A stretch of DNA of 42,957 nucleotides from Acidimicrobiales bacterium (lineage in GTDB: Bacteria; Actinomycetota; Acidimicrobiia; Acidimicrobiales; VFJN01): assembly GCA_035316325.1 (NCBI GenBank), contig DATHJB010000085.1:1-42957 (forward strand), written 5' to 3'. The notes under the pieces were generated by a model. That model worked only from the letters and a program-made list of their open reading frames with translations. It did no database searches and was not told the origin of the DNA. This document shows positions 7,658-15,974 of this stretch, in pieces (the first letter of the stretch is position 1; each line of letters starts with the position of its first letter). Both the position numbers and the translations under genes were made by a program.

Positions 7658-9091
7658 ATGACCATCACGACGATCGATCCGGCGACGGGCCAGCCCATCG
7701 CGACCCACGAGGAGACGAGCGCGGCCGGGGTCTCGGTGCTGCTCGACCGCGCCCGCGAGGCTGCGGTCCGGTGGGCGGCGGTCCCACCGGAGGGGCGGGC
7801 CGGGTCGCTGCGGGCCCTGGCCGTCGCCTTGCGGTCGGACGCGGGCGCGCTCGCGGCGCTGGCGACCCGGGAGATGGGGAAGCCCCTGGCCGAGAGCCGG
7901 GCCGAGGTCGAGAAGTGCGCGGTGGCCTGTGACTGGTTCGCCGACCACGCGCCTGACCTGCTGCGCCCGGAGGAGGTGAGCACCGGGGCGCGGCGCACCC
8001 GGCTGGCGCACCACCCGCTCGGCGTCGTCCTGGCGATCATGCCGTGGAACTTCCCGTACTGGCAGGTGGTGCGTGCCCTCGCCCCGGCACTCGCCGCCGG
8101 CAACGGGGTGGTCCTCAAGCACGCGCCGTCGACGACCGGGTGCGCGCTCGCCCTGGCCGGTGCGGCGCAGCGCGCAGGGCTGCCCGACGGCCTGTTCTCG
8201 GTGGTCGTGGTGAGCGCCGAGCGGACCGACGAGGTGGCGTCCGGGCTGATCGCCGACCGTCGCATCGCCGGCGTCACGTTCACCGGCTCGACGCGTGCTG
8301 GGCGGGCGGTGGCGGCTCGGGCCGGCCAGGCCCTGAAGAAGTGCGTCCTGGAGCTCGGGGGCAGCGACCCGTTCGTCGTGCTCGCCGATGCCGACCTGGA
8401 GAGCGCCGCGGCCTGGGCCGCGCGCAGCCGCTTCCAGAACGCCGGCCAGTCGTGCATCGCCGCGAAGCGGATCATCGTCGAGGAGGCGATCGCCGACGCG
8501 TTCACCGACGAGCTCCTGGGCCACGTCCGTGAGCTGCGGGTCGGGGATCCGTCCGATCCCGGCGTGACGGTCGGGCCGCTCGCCCGGGCCGACCTGCGCG
8601 ACGCGGTGGAGCGCCAGGTGCGCGAGTCGGAGCGCCAGGGCGCCCGCGTCCTCATCGGTGGCGAGGTCCCCGACCGGCCCGGCTTCTTCTACCTGCCGAC
8701 CGTGCTCGACGAGGTCGAGCCGGGGATGCCGGTGCTCGAGGAGGAGGTCTTCGGCCCGGCCGTGCCGATCCTGCGGGCACGGGATGCGGAGCACGCATTG
8801 GGGCTCGCCAACCAGACCGACTACGGCCTGGGCAGCGCGGTCTGGACGTCGGACCTCGACCGCGGCGAGGTCCTCGCGCTGCGACTCGAGGCCGGCCACA
8901 CGGCGGTCAACGGGATGACTATCTCCGATCCCCGCCTGCCGTTCGGCGGCACCAAGGAGTCGGGCTACGGCCGGGAGCTGTTCCGGCACGGCCTGCTCGA
9001 GTTCGTGAACGTGCACGCCATCGTGGTCAACGGCCCCCACGGCCCCCGACGAGGACCGAACGACGGCCAGCGAGTGAGAGGTGCGAAGTGA
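7658..9091 (+). CDS. NAD(P)-dependent aldehyde dehydrogenase, succinate-semialdehyde dehydrogenase type
   Basis: A 477-residue aldehyde dehydrogenase of full length. Asn131 (MPWNFPYW), Glu232 (LELGGSDP) and the nucleophile Cys266 (NAGQSCIA) are in place, as is the cofactor-binding FTGST segment. The pattern MPWNFPYWQVVR...GNGVVLKHA with QNAGQSCIAAKR is that of the Sad/GabD1 succinate-semialdehyde dehydrogenase branch, but the true aldehyde is unproven. It starts with ATG 7658, 18 bases after ohr, and its TGA overlaps the GTG start of the following ThDP enzyme (9088-9091), so the two are translationally coupled. Confidence 0.88.
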   Translation: MTITTIDPATGQPIATHEETSAAGVSVLLDRAREAAVRWAAVPPEGRAGSLRALAVALRSDAGALAALATREMGKPLAESRAEVEKCAVACDWFADHAPDLLRPEEVSTGARRTRLAHHPLGVVLAIMPWNFPYWQVVRALAPALAAGNGVVLKHAPSTTGCALALAGAAQRAGLPDGLFSVVVVSAERTDEVASGLIADRRIAGVTFTGSTRAGRAVAARAGQALKKCVLELGGSDPFVVLADADLESAAAWAARSRFQNAGQSCIAAKRIIVEEAIADAFTDELLGHVRELRVGDPSDPGVTVGPLARADLRDAVERQVRESERQGARVLIGGEVPDRPGFFYLPTVLDEVEPGMPVLEEEVFGPAVPILRARDAEHALGLANQTDYGLGSAVWTSDLDRGEVLALRLEAGHTAVNGMTISDPRLPFGGTKESGYGRELFRHGLLEFVNVHAIVVNGPHGPRRGPNDGQRVRGAK

Positions 9092-10758
9092 CGACGAACG
9101 GTGAGCCCGCAGGGGGCGTCGCGCGCCTGATCGTGCGGTGCCTGGAGAACGAGGGCGTCACCCACGTCTTCGGCATCCCGGGCGAGGAGAACATCCACCT
9201 CGTCGAGGCGCTGTCGGCGTCGTCGATCCGCTACGTCCTCGTGCGCCACGAGCAGGCGGCGTCGTTCATGGCCGAGGTCTACGGCCGCCTCACCGGCAAG
9301 GCCGGCGTGTGCTCGGCGACGCTCGGCCCCGGCGCCATCAACCTGCTCCTCGGGGTGGCCGACGCGACCACCAACTCCACGCCGGTCGTGGCGCTGTCGG
9401 CGCAGGTGGGGATGGACCGGAAGTTCAAGGAGTCCCACCAGGGCGTCGACCTCGTGTCGATGTTCGCGCCCGTGACCAAGTGGTCGGAGCTGGTCGCGAC
9501 ACCGGAGGCGGTGCCCGAGATGCTGCGCAAGGCGTTCAAGCTGGCGCAGACCGAGCGCCCCGGCGCCGTCTACCTGGCGGTGCCCGAGGACGTCGAGAAG
9601 GCCGCGGCGCCGCCGGGCGCCCGGCCGCTCGTGGTGAACACCCCTCGCCCGGACGAGCCGTCGGCGGACCAGCTGCGCCGCGCGGCCGACGTCCTGCGCA
9701 CCGCTCGGAACCCCATCGTGCTGGCGGGCCACGGCGCGGCGCGTGCCGGCGCGAGCGACGCCCTGCGCCGCTTCGCCGAGACGCTCGGCCTACCCGTGGC
9801 CACCACGTTCCACGGCAAGGGGGTCTTCCCGGACGACCACCCGCAGGCCCTCGGCGCAGTCGGCTTCATGCGCCACGACTACGTGAACTTCGGGTTCGAC
9901 GAAGCCGACGCCGTCGTCGCCGTGGGCTACGAGCTGCAGGAGTTCGACCCCGTTCGGATCAACCCGAACAGCGACAAGAGGATCGTCCACATCCATCGGT
10001 TCCCCGCCGAGGTCGACCTCCACTACGAGATCGAGGTCGGCCTGCAGTCGGACATCGGCCGCACGCTGGACGCGCTGGCCGCCGCGGTCGATCGGCGCTT
10101 CGACCCCGACGTCAGCGACCAGCGGATCCGGGCGAAGCTCGCCGGCGAGCTCGAGCGCGGACGACACGACGACCGGTTCCCCCTGGCGCCGGCGCGGATC
10201 GTGGCCGACACGCGGGAGGCGCTCGGGCGGGAGGACATCGTCCTCGTCGACACGGGCGCCCTGAAGATGTGGATGGCGCGGCTCTACCCGACCTACGCGC
10301 CGAACACGTGCCTGATCTCGAACGGTCTGTCGACGATGGCGTGGACGCTGCCGGGGGCGATCGGCGCCAAGATCGCCCGCCCCGACGCCCACGTGCTCGT
10401 CGCCACCGGGGACGGGGCGTTCATGATGAACTCCCAGGAGATCGAGACCGCGCTGCGGGAGCGGATCCCGATCGTCGTGCTGATCTGGGTCGACGACGAG
10501 TACGGGCTGATCCGGTGGAAGATGGACCTCGAGCTCGGGCACAGCGTCGACACGGCGTTCGGCAACCCGGACTTCGTCGCCTACGCCGAGAGCTTCGGCG
10601 CGCGCGGCTACCGCATCGACACACCCGGCGACCTGCTGCCGACCCTCCGCCGGGCGCTCGCCGACGACACCGTCTCGGTGATCGCCTGCCCGGTCGACTA
10701 CTCGGCGAACCTCCAGCTCACCGACGCCCTCGGCGAGCTCGACGAATCGCTCTCGTGA
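9088..10758 (+). CDS. Thiamine-diphosphate enzyme, acetolactate synthase large-subunit-like
   Basis: A 556-residue ThDP enzyme with the three-domain layout of acetolactate synthase. The N-terminal domain has VFGIPGEENIHL and RHEQAASFMAEVYGRLTGKAG, where the Glu of RHEQ activates the cofactor. The C-terminal domain has the ThDP/Mg2+ motif from GDGAFMMNSQEIETA. There is no small regulatory subunit gene nearby, so a catabolic acetolactate synthase or another ThDP carboligase/decarboxylase is more likely than the biosynthetic IlvBN enzyme. Coupling to an aldehyde dehydrogenase (GTGA overlap) suggests 2-oxo-acid or aldehyde metabolism. The GTG start at 9088 follows GAGAGGTG. A small hairpin follows the stop. 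Confidence 0.85.
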   Translation: MTTNGEPAGGVARLIVRCLENEGVTHVFGIPGEENIHLVEALSASSIRYVLVRHEQAASFMAEVYGRLTGKAGVCSATLGPGAINLLLGVADATTNSTPVVALSAQVGMDRKFKESHQGVDLVSMFAPVTKWSELVATPEAVPEMLRKAFKLAQTERPGAVYLAVPEDVEKAAAPPGARPLVVNTPRPDEPSADQLRRAADVLRTARNPIVLAGHGAARAGASDALRRFAETLGLPVATTFHGKGVFPDDHPQALGAVGFMRHDYVNFGFDEADAVVAVGYELQEFDPVRINPNSDKRIVHIHRFPAEVDLHYEIEVGLQSDIGRTLDALAAAVDRRFDPDVSDQRIRAKLAGELERGRHDDRFPLAPARIVADTREALGREDIVLVDTGALKMWMARLYPTYAPNTCLISNGLSTMAWTLPGAIGAKIARPDAHVLVATGDGAFMMNSQEIETALRERIPIVVLIWVDDEYGLIRWKMDLELGHSVDTAFGNPDFVAYAESFGARGYRIDTPGDLLPTLRRALADDTVSVIACPVDYSANLQLTDALGELDESLS

Positions 10759-10759
10759 A

Positions 10760-10780
10760 CGCTCGTCGGGTGAACGAGCG
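10760..10780 (+). terminator. Short hairpin after the ThDP enzyme gene
   Basis: CGCTCGT (10760-10766) pairs with ACGAGCG (10774-10780) around a 7-base loop, directly behind the stop at 10758 and 45 bases before the luciferase-like gene. It may reduce read-through or stabilise the upstream message. There is no U-tract. Confidence 0.4.
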
Positions 10781-10824
10781 GATGACCACCTGGCCCGCCC
10801 GGCCAGCCGATTGAGGAGCACCTC

Positions 10825-11874
10825 ATGGACACCACGCCGCCGGCGAACGGCCTGACGCTCGGTCTGGACACGTTCGGCGACCTCACCAGCGACGACGAGG
10901 GCCGGCCGCTGACGCAGGCCCAGACGATCCGCAACCTCGTGGACCAGGGAGTCCTGGCCGACCAGGTGGGGGTCGACTACTTCGGCATCGGCGAGCACCA
11001 CACCGAGATCTTCCCCCTCTCCGCCGGCGACGTCGTGCTGGCGGCGATCGCCTCACGCACCTCCCGCATCCGGCTCGGGTCGGCCGTCACCGTGATCAGC
11101 TCCGACGACCCGGTGCGGGTGTTCCAGCGCTACGCCACCCTCGACGCGCTCTCGAACGGCCGGGCCGAGGTGATCCTCGGCCGCGGGTCGAGCACCGAGT
11201 CGTTCCCGCTGTTCGGCTACGACCTGCGCGACTACGAGGAGCTCTTCGAGGAGAAGGTCAACCTCTTCGCCGAGCTGCGCAAGGAGGGACCGGTGACCTG
11301 GAGCGGCAGCACGCGCCCTGCGCTCGACGGCCTGGAGGTCTATCCCCACACCGAGTCGGGATCGCTGTCGACCTGGATCGGCGTCGGCGGCAACCCGGAG
11401 TCCGTCGTACGTGCCGCCCGCTACGGGTTCTCGCTCATGCTGGCGATCATCGGCGGCTCCCCGCAGCGGTTCGCCCCCTTCGCCGGCCTGTTCCGCGAAG
11501 CGCTCGCCAGGTTCGGGTTCCCGGAGCAGCCGGTCGGGGTGCACTGCCCCGGCCACGTCGCCGCCACCGACGAGCAGGCCCGCGAGGAGTTCTGGCCCTT
11601 CTACCTGGAGATCCTCTCCAGCGTCGCCGCGGAGCGCGGCTTCCGGGTGCCGACCCGAGCGTCGTTCGACCACGAGGTCGGGCCCGACGGCGCCCTGCAC
11701 GTCGGTTCCCCCGAGACCGTGGCCCGCAAGATCGCCGACACCCTCAAGGCGCTCGACGCCACGCGCTTCGACCTCAAGTACGGCATGGGCGGGCTCTCCC
11801 ACCCGAAGCTCATGACCAACATCGAGCTCTACGGCACCCGGGTCGCACCCCTCGTCCGCGACATGCTCGCCTGA
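10825..11874 (+). CDS. LLM-class (luciferase-like) flavin-dependent oxidoreductase
   Basis: A 349-residue TIM-barrel flavin oxidoreductase. The ATG follows GAGGAG at 10814-10819. Typical luciferase-family segments are LADQVGVDYFGIGEHHTE near the N-terminus, ASRTSRIRLGSAVTVISSDDPVR, the flavin-binding DALSNGRAEVILGRGSS and a C-terminal GSPETVARKIADTLKAL. It probably uses reduced FMN or F420 delivered by another protein; the substrate is unknown. It is the last gene of the plus-strand run that begins with DUF4331. Its 3' end overlaps the convergent racemase gene by 46 bases. Confidence 0.88.
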   Translation: MDTTPPANGLTLGLDTFGDLTSDDEGRPLTQAQTIRNLVDQGVLADQVGVDYFGIGEHHTEIFPLSAGDVVLAAIASRTSRIRLGSAVTVISSDDPVRVFQRYATLDALSNGRAEVILGRGSSTESFPLFGYDLRDYEELFEEKVNLFAELRKEGPVTWSGSTRPALDGLEVYPHTESGSLSTWIGVGGNPESVVRAARYGFSLMLAIIGGSPQRFAPFAGLFREALARFGFPEQPVGVHCPGHVAATDEQAREEFWPFYLEILSSVAAERGFRVPTRASFDHEVGPDGALHVGSPETVARKIADTLKALDATRFDLKYGMGGLSHPKLMTNIELYGTRVAPLVRDMLA

Positions 11875-12950
11875 GCACCCTCGTCGGCCACGGTCACGAC
11901 CTTGCCCACGAAGGGCGAGGTCATGGCCCTGACCAGCGCGCTGTAGTTGAGCCGGAACGACACCTCGGCGCCGCTGGGCAGGCGGTCGCGCCCGGCGTCG
12001 AGGATCAGGTGGTCGCTGCTGGCGCCGAGCACCTCGATGCCGGCGGGTGCCAGCAGTCCGGACGGGTCGACGTCCTGGTGCCCCACGGCCACGATCGTGC
12101 GCACGCGATCCCCCCGGTCCCTCGTCGGCACCGCGGCACCGAACGCCGTCTCGCCGATCTCGCCTCGCGGCTGCGACGGCTTGCGCTTCGACTCGATCAC
12201 CTCGGCCACCAGGGTGACGGCGTCCGTGTGCAGCCCCTCGATCGGGCGGCGGTGCAGCGGCTCGCAACCCAGCAGGATCGACTCGCCCAGGCGCAGGTCG
12301 TTGACGCGGCCGGGCACGACGGCGTCACCGAGCGCCCAGTCCAGGTTGCCGGAGTTGCCGCCGGACACCGTGTCGATCGTCAGGCCGAACCGGTCCTCTA
12401 TCGAGCCGGCGAGCGCCGACAGCTCGCCCATGTTCGCCGCGTCGGGTGACACCCCGCTCTGGCAGGCCAGGTTGGTGCCGATGCCGGCGAGGACAACGGC
12501 GGGCAGCCGCTGCACGTCGCGCACCATGCCCATGAGGTCGCCGGGCAGGATGCCCTCGCGCAGGTCGCCGAGCTCCACCATGAGCACCACGCGGTGGGTG
12601 CGTCCCGTGGCCTCGGCGGCCGCGGCCAGCGCCGTGATCACGTCGAGCTCGGTGTTGAAGCTCACGGTCGCCGAGGCGACAACCCGGTCGACCTGGCTGA
12701 GCATCGGCGAGCGGACGAGGATCAGCGGCGCCGTCACCCCGGCGCCGCGCAGCCGCTCGATGTTCTCGATGCGCGAGTCGCCGAGCGAGCGCACGCCGGC
12801 TCGCAGCATGGCCCCGGCGACGTCGGGAGACCCGAGCGTCGCCTTGGTGATGCCGGTGACCGAGATCCCCCGCGGCGACAGCCGCTCCACCAGGGTGCGG
12901 GCGTTGTGGTGGAGCTTGAGGAGGTCGATCTCCAGCCGCGGAGCCTTCAT
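11829..12950 (-). CDS. PLP-dependent amino-acid racemase, alanine/ornithine racemase family
   Basis: A 373-residue protein with the alanine-racemase fold. The PLP Lys36 lies in GISVTGITKATLGS. The segments RSLGDSRIENIERL, VSGGNSGNL and RLGESILLGCEP resemble ornithine racemase and YhfX-like enzymes more than canonical Alr. A Tyr in FRLNYSALVRAMTSPFVGK may be the second catalytic base. Which amino acid is racemised is open. The start codon overlaps the DUF1611 gene stop (ATGA, 12947-12950), so the two are one translational unit. The last 15 or so codons run antisense into the luciferase-like gene, giving the protein a tail unlike the family. Confidence 0.82.
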   Translation of the reverse strand: MKAPRLEIDLLKLHHNARTLVERLSPRGISVTGITKATLGSPDVAGAMLRAGVRSLGDSRIENIERLRGAGVTAPLILVRSPMLSQVDRVVASATVSFNTELDVITALAAAAEATGRTHRVVLMVELGDLREGILPGDLMGMVRDVQRLPAVVLAGIGTNLACQSGVSPDAANMGELSALAGSIEDRFGLTIDTVSGGNSGNLDWALGDAVVPGRVNDLRLGESILLGCEPLHRRPIEGLHTDAVTLVAEVIESKRKPSQPRGEIGETAFGAAVPTRDRGDRVRTIVAVGHQDVDPSGLLAPAGIEVLGASSDHLILDAGRDRLPSGAEVSFRLNYSALVRAMTSPFVGKVVTVADEGAQASMSRTRGATRVP

Positions 12951-14083
12951 CGGGCGACGGCGGCGAGCTTCTCCTGCAGCGCCGGGAAGGCGGCGACGAC
13001 CATCTCCACCAGCCGGTCCGGCGAGCGGGTCAGCGCATCGGTGGCGGGCACGCCCAGCTCGATCTCGTACATCGCGATGGCGGCGGTGACCTCGGCGTCG
13101 GTCATGTTCTCGTGGTTGATCGTCAGGCCGATGACCTTGGTGTCGGCGAACGTCTCGATGAGGTTGATCTCGCTCGCCGGCGTCGGCATGGGCACCTTGC
13201 CGAAGTCGCCGAGGTGCGTGCGGCCGGGCGCGTGCTGCAGGACGACGCCCTGAGGCCGGCTGCCGCGCAGGATGAACGTGGAGGTCAGGTAGGCGGGATG
13301 GCTCAGCGCGCCCTGGCCCTCGACGATGATCACGTCGGGGTCCTCGCCCTCGAACGCCTCGACGACGGTGGCTTCCATCTCGCCGGAGCAGAACTGCGAG
13401 GGGATGGCGTCGAGCGCGATGCCGTAGCGGGCGCCCTGGATCAGGCCGGTCTGGCCGGTGCCGATCATGACCGCCCTGACGCCGCGATCGTTGAGGGCGC
13501 GCGTCAGGATCGTGGCCGTGGTGCGCTTGCCGATCGCCCCGTCCGTGCCGAGCACGGCGATGCGCGGGCAGGTCACCTCCTCGATGCGTCCGCTGAACAT
13601 CCGCAGGTCCTTCTTGGCCCGCGGGCGGCGGACGTCGCGGATCTCGACCTCGTGCAGCGCGCTGGCCGCCACGAACTCCGGGTCGTCGTTCAGGAACTCG
13701 TGCAGGCCGTTGACGATGTGCATCCCGCGTCCGATGGCGTCGAGGACGACACCCCGCTCACGCGCCGACAGCATGCCGCTCGACGGCGCCATCCCGAAGA
13801 TGAACCAGTCCGGCACGACCCCCGCCTGGGCCAGGGCGTCGGGCAGGTCGCGACACACGGGCACCCCGTTGGGTGCGTCGTCGAGCACCTCGCCGGCGTC
13901 GAGGCCCTGCTTCTCGCTGTCGATCACCGCCAGGATCTCGTAGAGCTCCGAGTGCCGGACGAGCCCGTTCGCCGTCTTGCCGTCGAGGGCACCGAAGTTC
14001 GCCTCGCAGTAGACCACCGCGGTGGCGCGGCGGTCGGTCGTGGCGGGCGTGGGGGGCCTGGCAGGCAGCGAGGCTATGGACAT
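12947..14083 (-). CDS. DUF1611 family protein, DgcN-like
   Basis: A 378-residue DUF1611 protein. An N-terminal Rossmann-like half (RRATAVVYCEANFGALDGKTANG) is followed by a P-loop-like half with GTDGAIGKRTTATIL and a Gln/Gly-rich IIVEGQGALSHPAY segment. A related marine protein, DgcN, has been described as acting on D-glutamate by N-acetylation together with DgcA. Here no DgcA-type enolase-fold gene is seen; the coupled partner is a PLP racemase. ATG 14083 follows GAGGAG. The dipeptidase E gene lies 81 bases upstream on the same strand, which suggests a peptide-to-D-amino-acid route. Function is inferred, not shown. Confidence 0.82.
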   Translation of the reverse strand: MSIASLPARPPTPATTDRRATAVVYCEANFGALDGKTANGLVRHSELYEILAVIDSEKQGLDAGEVLDDAPNGVPVCRDLPDALAQAGVVPDWFIFGMAPSSGMLSARERGVVLDAIGRGMHIVNGLHEFLNDDPEFVAASALHEVEIRDVRRPRAKKDLRMFSGRIEEVTCPRIAVLGTDGAIGKRTTATILTRALNDRGVRAVMIGTGQTGLIQGARYGIALDAIPSQFCSGEMEATVVEAFEGEDPDVIIVEGQGALSHPAYLTSTFILRGSRPQGVVLQHAPGRTHLGDFGKVPMPTPASEINLIETFADTKVIGLTINHENMTDAEVTAAIAMYEIELGVPATDALTRSPDRLVEMVVAAFPALQEKLAAVAR

Positions 14084-14127
14084 CTGCTCTCCTCAAGACG
14101 GGCTCAGAGGAGGCGACCAGGTGGCGG

Positions 14128-14143
14128 CGGCCGCTGGCGGCCG
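14128..14143. terminator. GC-rich palindrome between pepE and the DUF1611 gene
   Basis: CGGCCG (14128-14133) and CGGCCG (14138-14143) enclose a CTGG tetraloop, with partial outward pairing (ACCA with TGGT). It could be a weak terminator behind pepE or part of the promoter region of the DUF1611-racemase pair. Confidence 0.35.
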
Positions 14144-14164
14144 GTGGTCAACGAGAGGTCCCCA

Positions 14165-14923
14165 CTAAGGCGTGGCGTGACTTCTCAATCTTACCCCCCG
14201 TTGTGGTCGCGCACCTCCGTCGAAGACACCTGTCAGGTCCAGCAGGTGTGACACGTCGACGCCGTCCTCGAACGCCTCGCAGCCCTCGCGCTGGAACAGG
14301 CGGGCACGCCCGGTCACGGACGCGTGGTCGCCACTGACCCGCAGCCAGGTCCCCTCGTACAGGGCGAGGACCGGGCAGTGGTTCTCCTCCAGGAACTCCT
14401 CGATGCGCTCCTCGCGGGTCTCGCCCATGTGGGTCGACGTGGGGTCCGCGTCGACGTAGTGGAGGTTGATCTGGAACGGCACGAGACCGAGCGCGTCGAA
14501 GAGCGGGGGCCGACAGATCGGCATGTCGTTGGTGGTGCGGATGGTGGGGCAGGCGACGTTGGTGCCGGCGGAGGCTCCCATGTACCGCGTGGCGCCGCTG
14601 CGCACCCGCTCGCCCAGGCCGTCGATGACGCCCAGCCCGTAGAGCGAATCGAGCAGCCGGAACGTGTTCCCGCCGCCCATCATCACGACGTCCGCCTCGA
14701 GGATCGCCCGGTCGGGTTCGGCGGCGTAGTGGGCGGAGGTGGCGTCGACGCCGAAGCGGCCCAGGGCGGCGATCGCCCGGGCGGCGTAGTCGTCCCAGTC
14801 CGCCAGCGCGAACGGGATGAACGTCACCCGGTCGCCCGCCGCGACGTCGACGAACGCGTCGGCCGCGTGCGAGAACATCGGCCGGCCGAAGTTCATGGAG
14901 TTGGACAGCAAGAGAAGTTCCAT
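14165..14923 (-). CDS. pepE: Dipeptidase E (peptidase family S51)
   Basis: A 252-residue S51 peptidase, similar to enteric PepE (about 229 residues). ATG 14923 gives the family's MELLLLSNS start; a longer frame to 14968 is unlikely. Catalytic Ser118 lies in MGASAGTN, Asp133 in TIRTTNDMPI and His155 in QINLHYVD, matching the Ser-Asp-His arrangement of PepE. The TFIPFA, GGGNTFRLL and GETREERI segments are also conserved. PepE hydrolyses dipeptides with N-terminal Asp in the cytoplasm. It sits upstream of the DUF1611 and racemase genes on the same strand, which suggests a shared role in peptide or amino-acid salvage. Confidence 0.92.
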   Translation of the reverse strand: MELLLLSNSMNFGRPMFSHAADAFVDVAAGDRVTFIPFALADWDDYAARAIAALGRFGVDATSAHYAAEPDRAILEADVVMMGGGNTFRLLDSLYGLGVIDGLGERVRSGATRYMGASAGTNVACPTIRTTNDMPICRPPLFDALGLVPFQINLHYVDADPTSTHMGETREERIEEFLEENHCPVLALYEGTWLRVSGDHASVTGRARLFQREGCEAFEDGVDVSHLLDLTGVFDGGARPQRGVRLRSHATP

Positions 14924-15030
14924 GGTCGCCGATCTGCTGCCCCGGTGAGCTCCGGCCGCCGCCCGCACAGGCTACGGCCGAGGGGCCGCACCAGCCACGA
15001 CCTCCGGCCGCGGAGAGGATCGCCCGGGCG

Positions 15031-15059
15031 TTGACAGCGGCGGGTGCGGCTGGGACGAT
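15031..15059 (+). promoter_or_regulatory. Possible housekeeping-type promoter for the MOSC gene
   Basis: TTGACA at 15031-15036 is followed after 17 bases by GACGAT, a weak -10 match, 92 bases ahead of the MOSC start. The -35 is perfect; the -10 is poor. Confidence 0.35.
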
Positions 15060-15151
15060 CGGTGGGGGCCGAGGGGTGCTGCGACGGGTGTTCCCGCCAC
15101 GCTCGGTCCCGGTCCGTCAACCAAGGGTGCCCTGTCTCGAGGAGGCAGGCC

Positions 15152-15916
15152 ATGGGCGGATCACCCGTTCGGGTTGGCGCTGAGGTCGGGCGGGTCGCGG
15201 CGGTGTGGCGCTATCCGGTCAAGTCGATGGCACCCGATGCGGTGCCGAGCGCGGAGGTGTCCTGGCACGGCGTGGCCGGTGACCGCCGCTGGGGGTTCGT
15301 CCGGGAGCGCGGCGAGGGGAGCGGGTTTCCCTGGCTCACGATCCGCGAGCGCCCGGACATGGTCCGCTACCGGCCCCGGTTCGGTGACCCGGAGCGGCCG
15401 AACCTGTCACCGGTCGTGGTGACGACGCCGACGGGGGCCGAGCTCGACGTGACCGACCCGGCGCTGGCCGCCGAGCTGGGTGGTGGCGTGCGGGCGTTGA
15501 AGCTCGACCGCGGGACCTTCGACACGCTGCCCCTCTCGCTGATCACCAGCCAGTCCGTCGGCGGCCTGGGGGTCCTCGCCGGCCGGCCGCTCGACGTGGG
15601 GCGCTTCCGGCCGAACCTCCTGATCGACGCCCACGCCCACCGTGGCGCCGCCTTCCCCGAGGAGGACTGGACCGGCTGCACCCTGCGCATCGGCGACGCC
15701 CTCGTCCACGTGGACGCACGCGACCAGCGCTGCGTCGTCGTCAACATCGACCCGGCGACCGCGGCGCGCGACCCGATCGTCTTCCGCACGATCGCCCGTG
15801 CCCGCAAGGCCCGCCTCGGCGTCTACGGCACCACGGCCCGACCCGGCCGCGTCGCGGTGGGCGACCCCGTCGTCGTGGCCGCGCTACCCGACCCCCACCT
15901 GGTGTCGACCCCCTGA
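15152..15916 (+). CDS. MOSC domain-containing protein
   Basis: A 254-residue protein with the MOSC beta-barrel N-terminal domain (VGRVAAVWRYPVKSM, then GVAGDRRWGFV) and the MOSC domain proper (about 120-250), including DQRCVVVNIDP with the conserved Cys and a C-terminal KARLGVYGTTARPGRVAVGDPV. MOSC proteins bind the molybdenum cofactor or carry sulfur, as in mARC-type amidoxime reductases; without a visible redox partner the reaction is unclear. ATG 15152 follows GGAGG at 15141-15145, ruling out the upstream in-frame start. It is divergent from pepE and convergent with the YceI gene. Confidence 0.87.
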   Translation: MGGSPVRVGAEVGRVAAVWRYPVKSMAPDAVPSAEVSWHGVAGDRRWGFVRERGEGSGFPWLTIRERPDMVRYRPRFGDPERPNLSPVVVTTPTGAELDVTDPALAAELGGGVRALKLDRGTFDTLPLSLITSQSVGGLGVLAGRPLDVGRFRPNLLIDAHAHRGAAFPEEDWTGCTLRIGDALVHVDARDQRCVVVNIDPATAARDPIVFRTIARARKARLGVYGTTARPGRVAVGDPVVVAALPDPHLVSTP

Positions 15917-15923
15917 CGGGACG

Positions 15924-15967
15924 CCAGGCGGGCGCGCGCCCGGGCGGGAACCCCGGGGCGCGCCTGG
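15924..15967. terminator. Imperfect hairpin between convergent MOSC and YceI genes
   Basis: CCAGGCG (15924-15930) pairs with CGCCTGG (15961-15967), with additional GC-rich inner pairing (CCGGG with CCCGG). It lies between the two convergent stop codons and can serve both genes. Confidence 0.55.
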
Positions 15968-15974
15968 TGGCGGC

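Noticed and set aside
9138..10814. Second plus-strand frame of 558 codons
   Set aside because: It is the shifted frame of the ThDP enzyme gene; the translation is Arg/Pro/Gly-rich without motifs.
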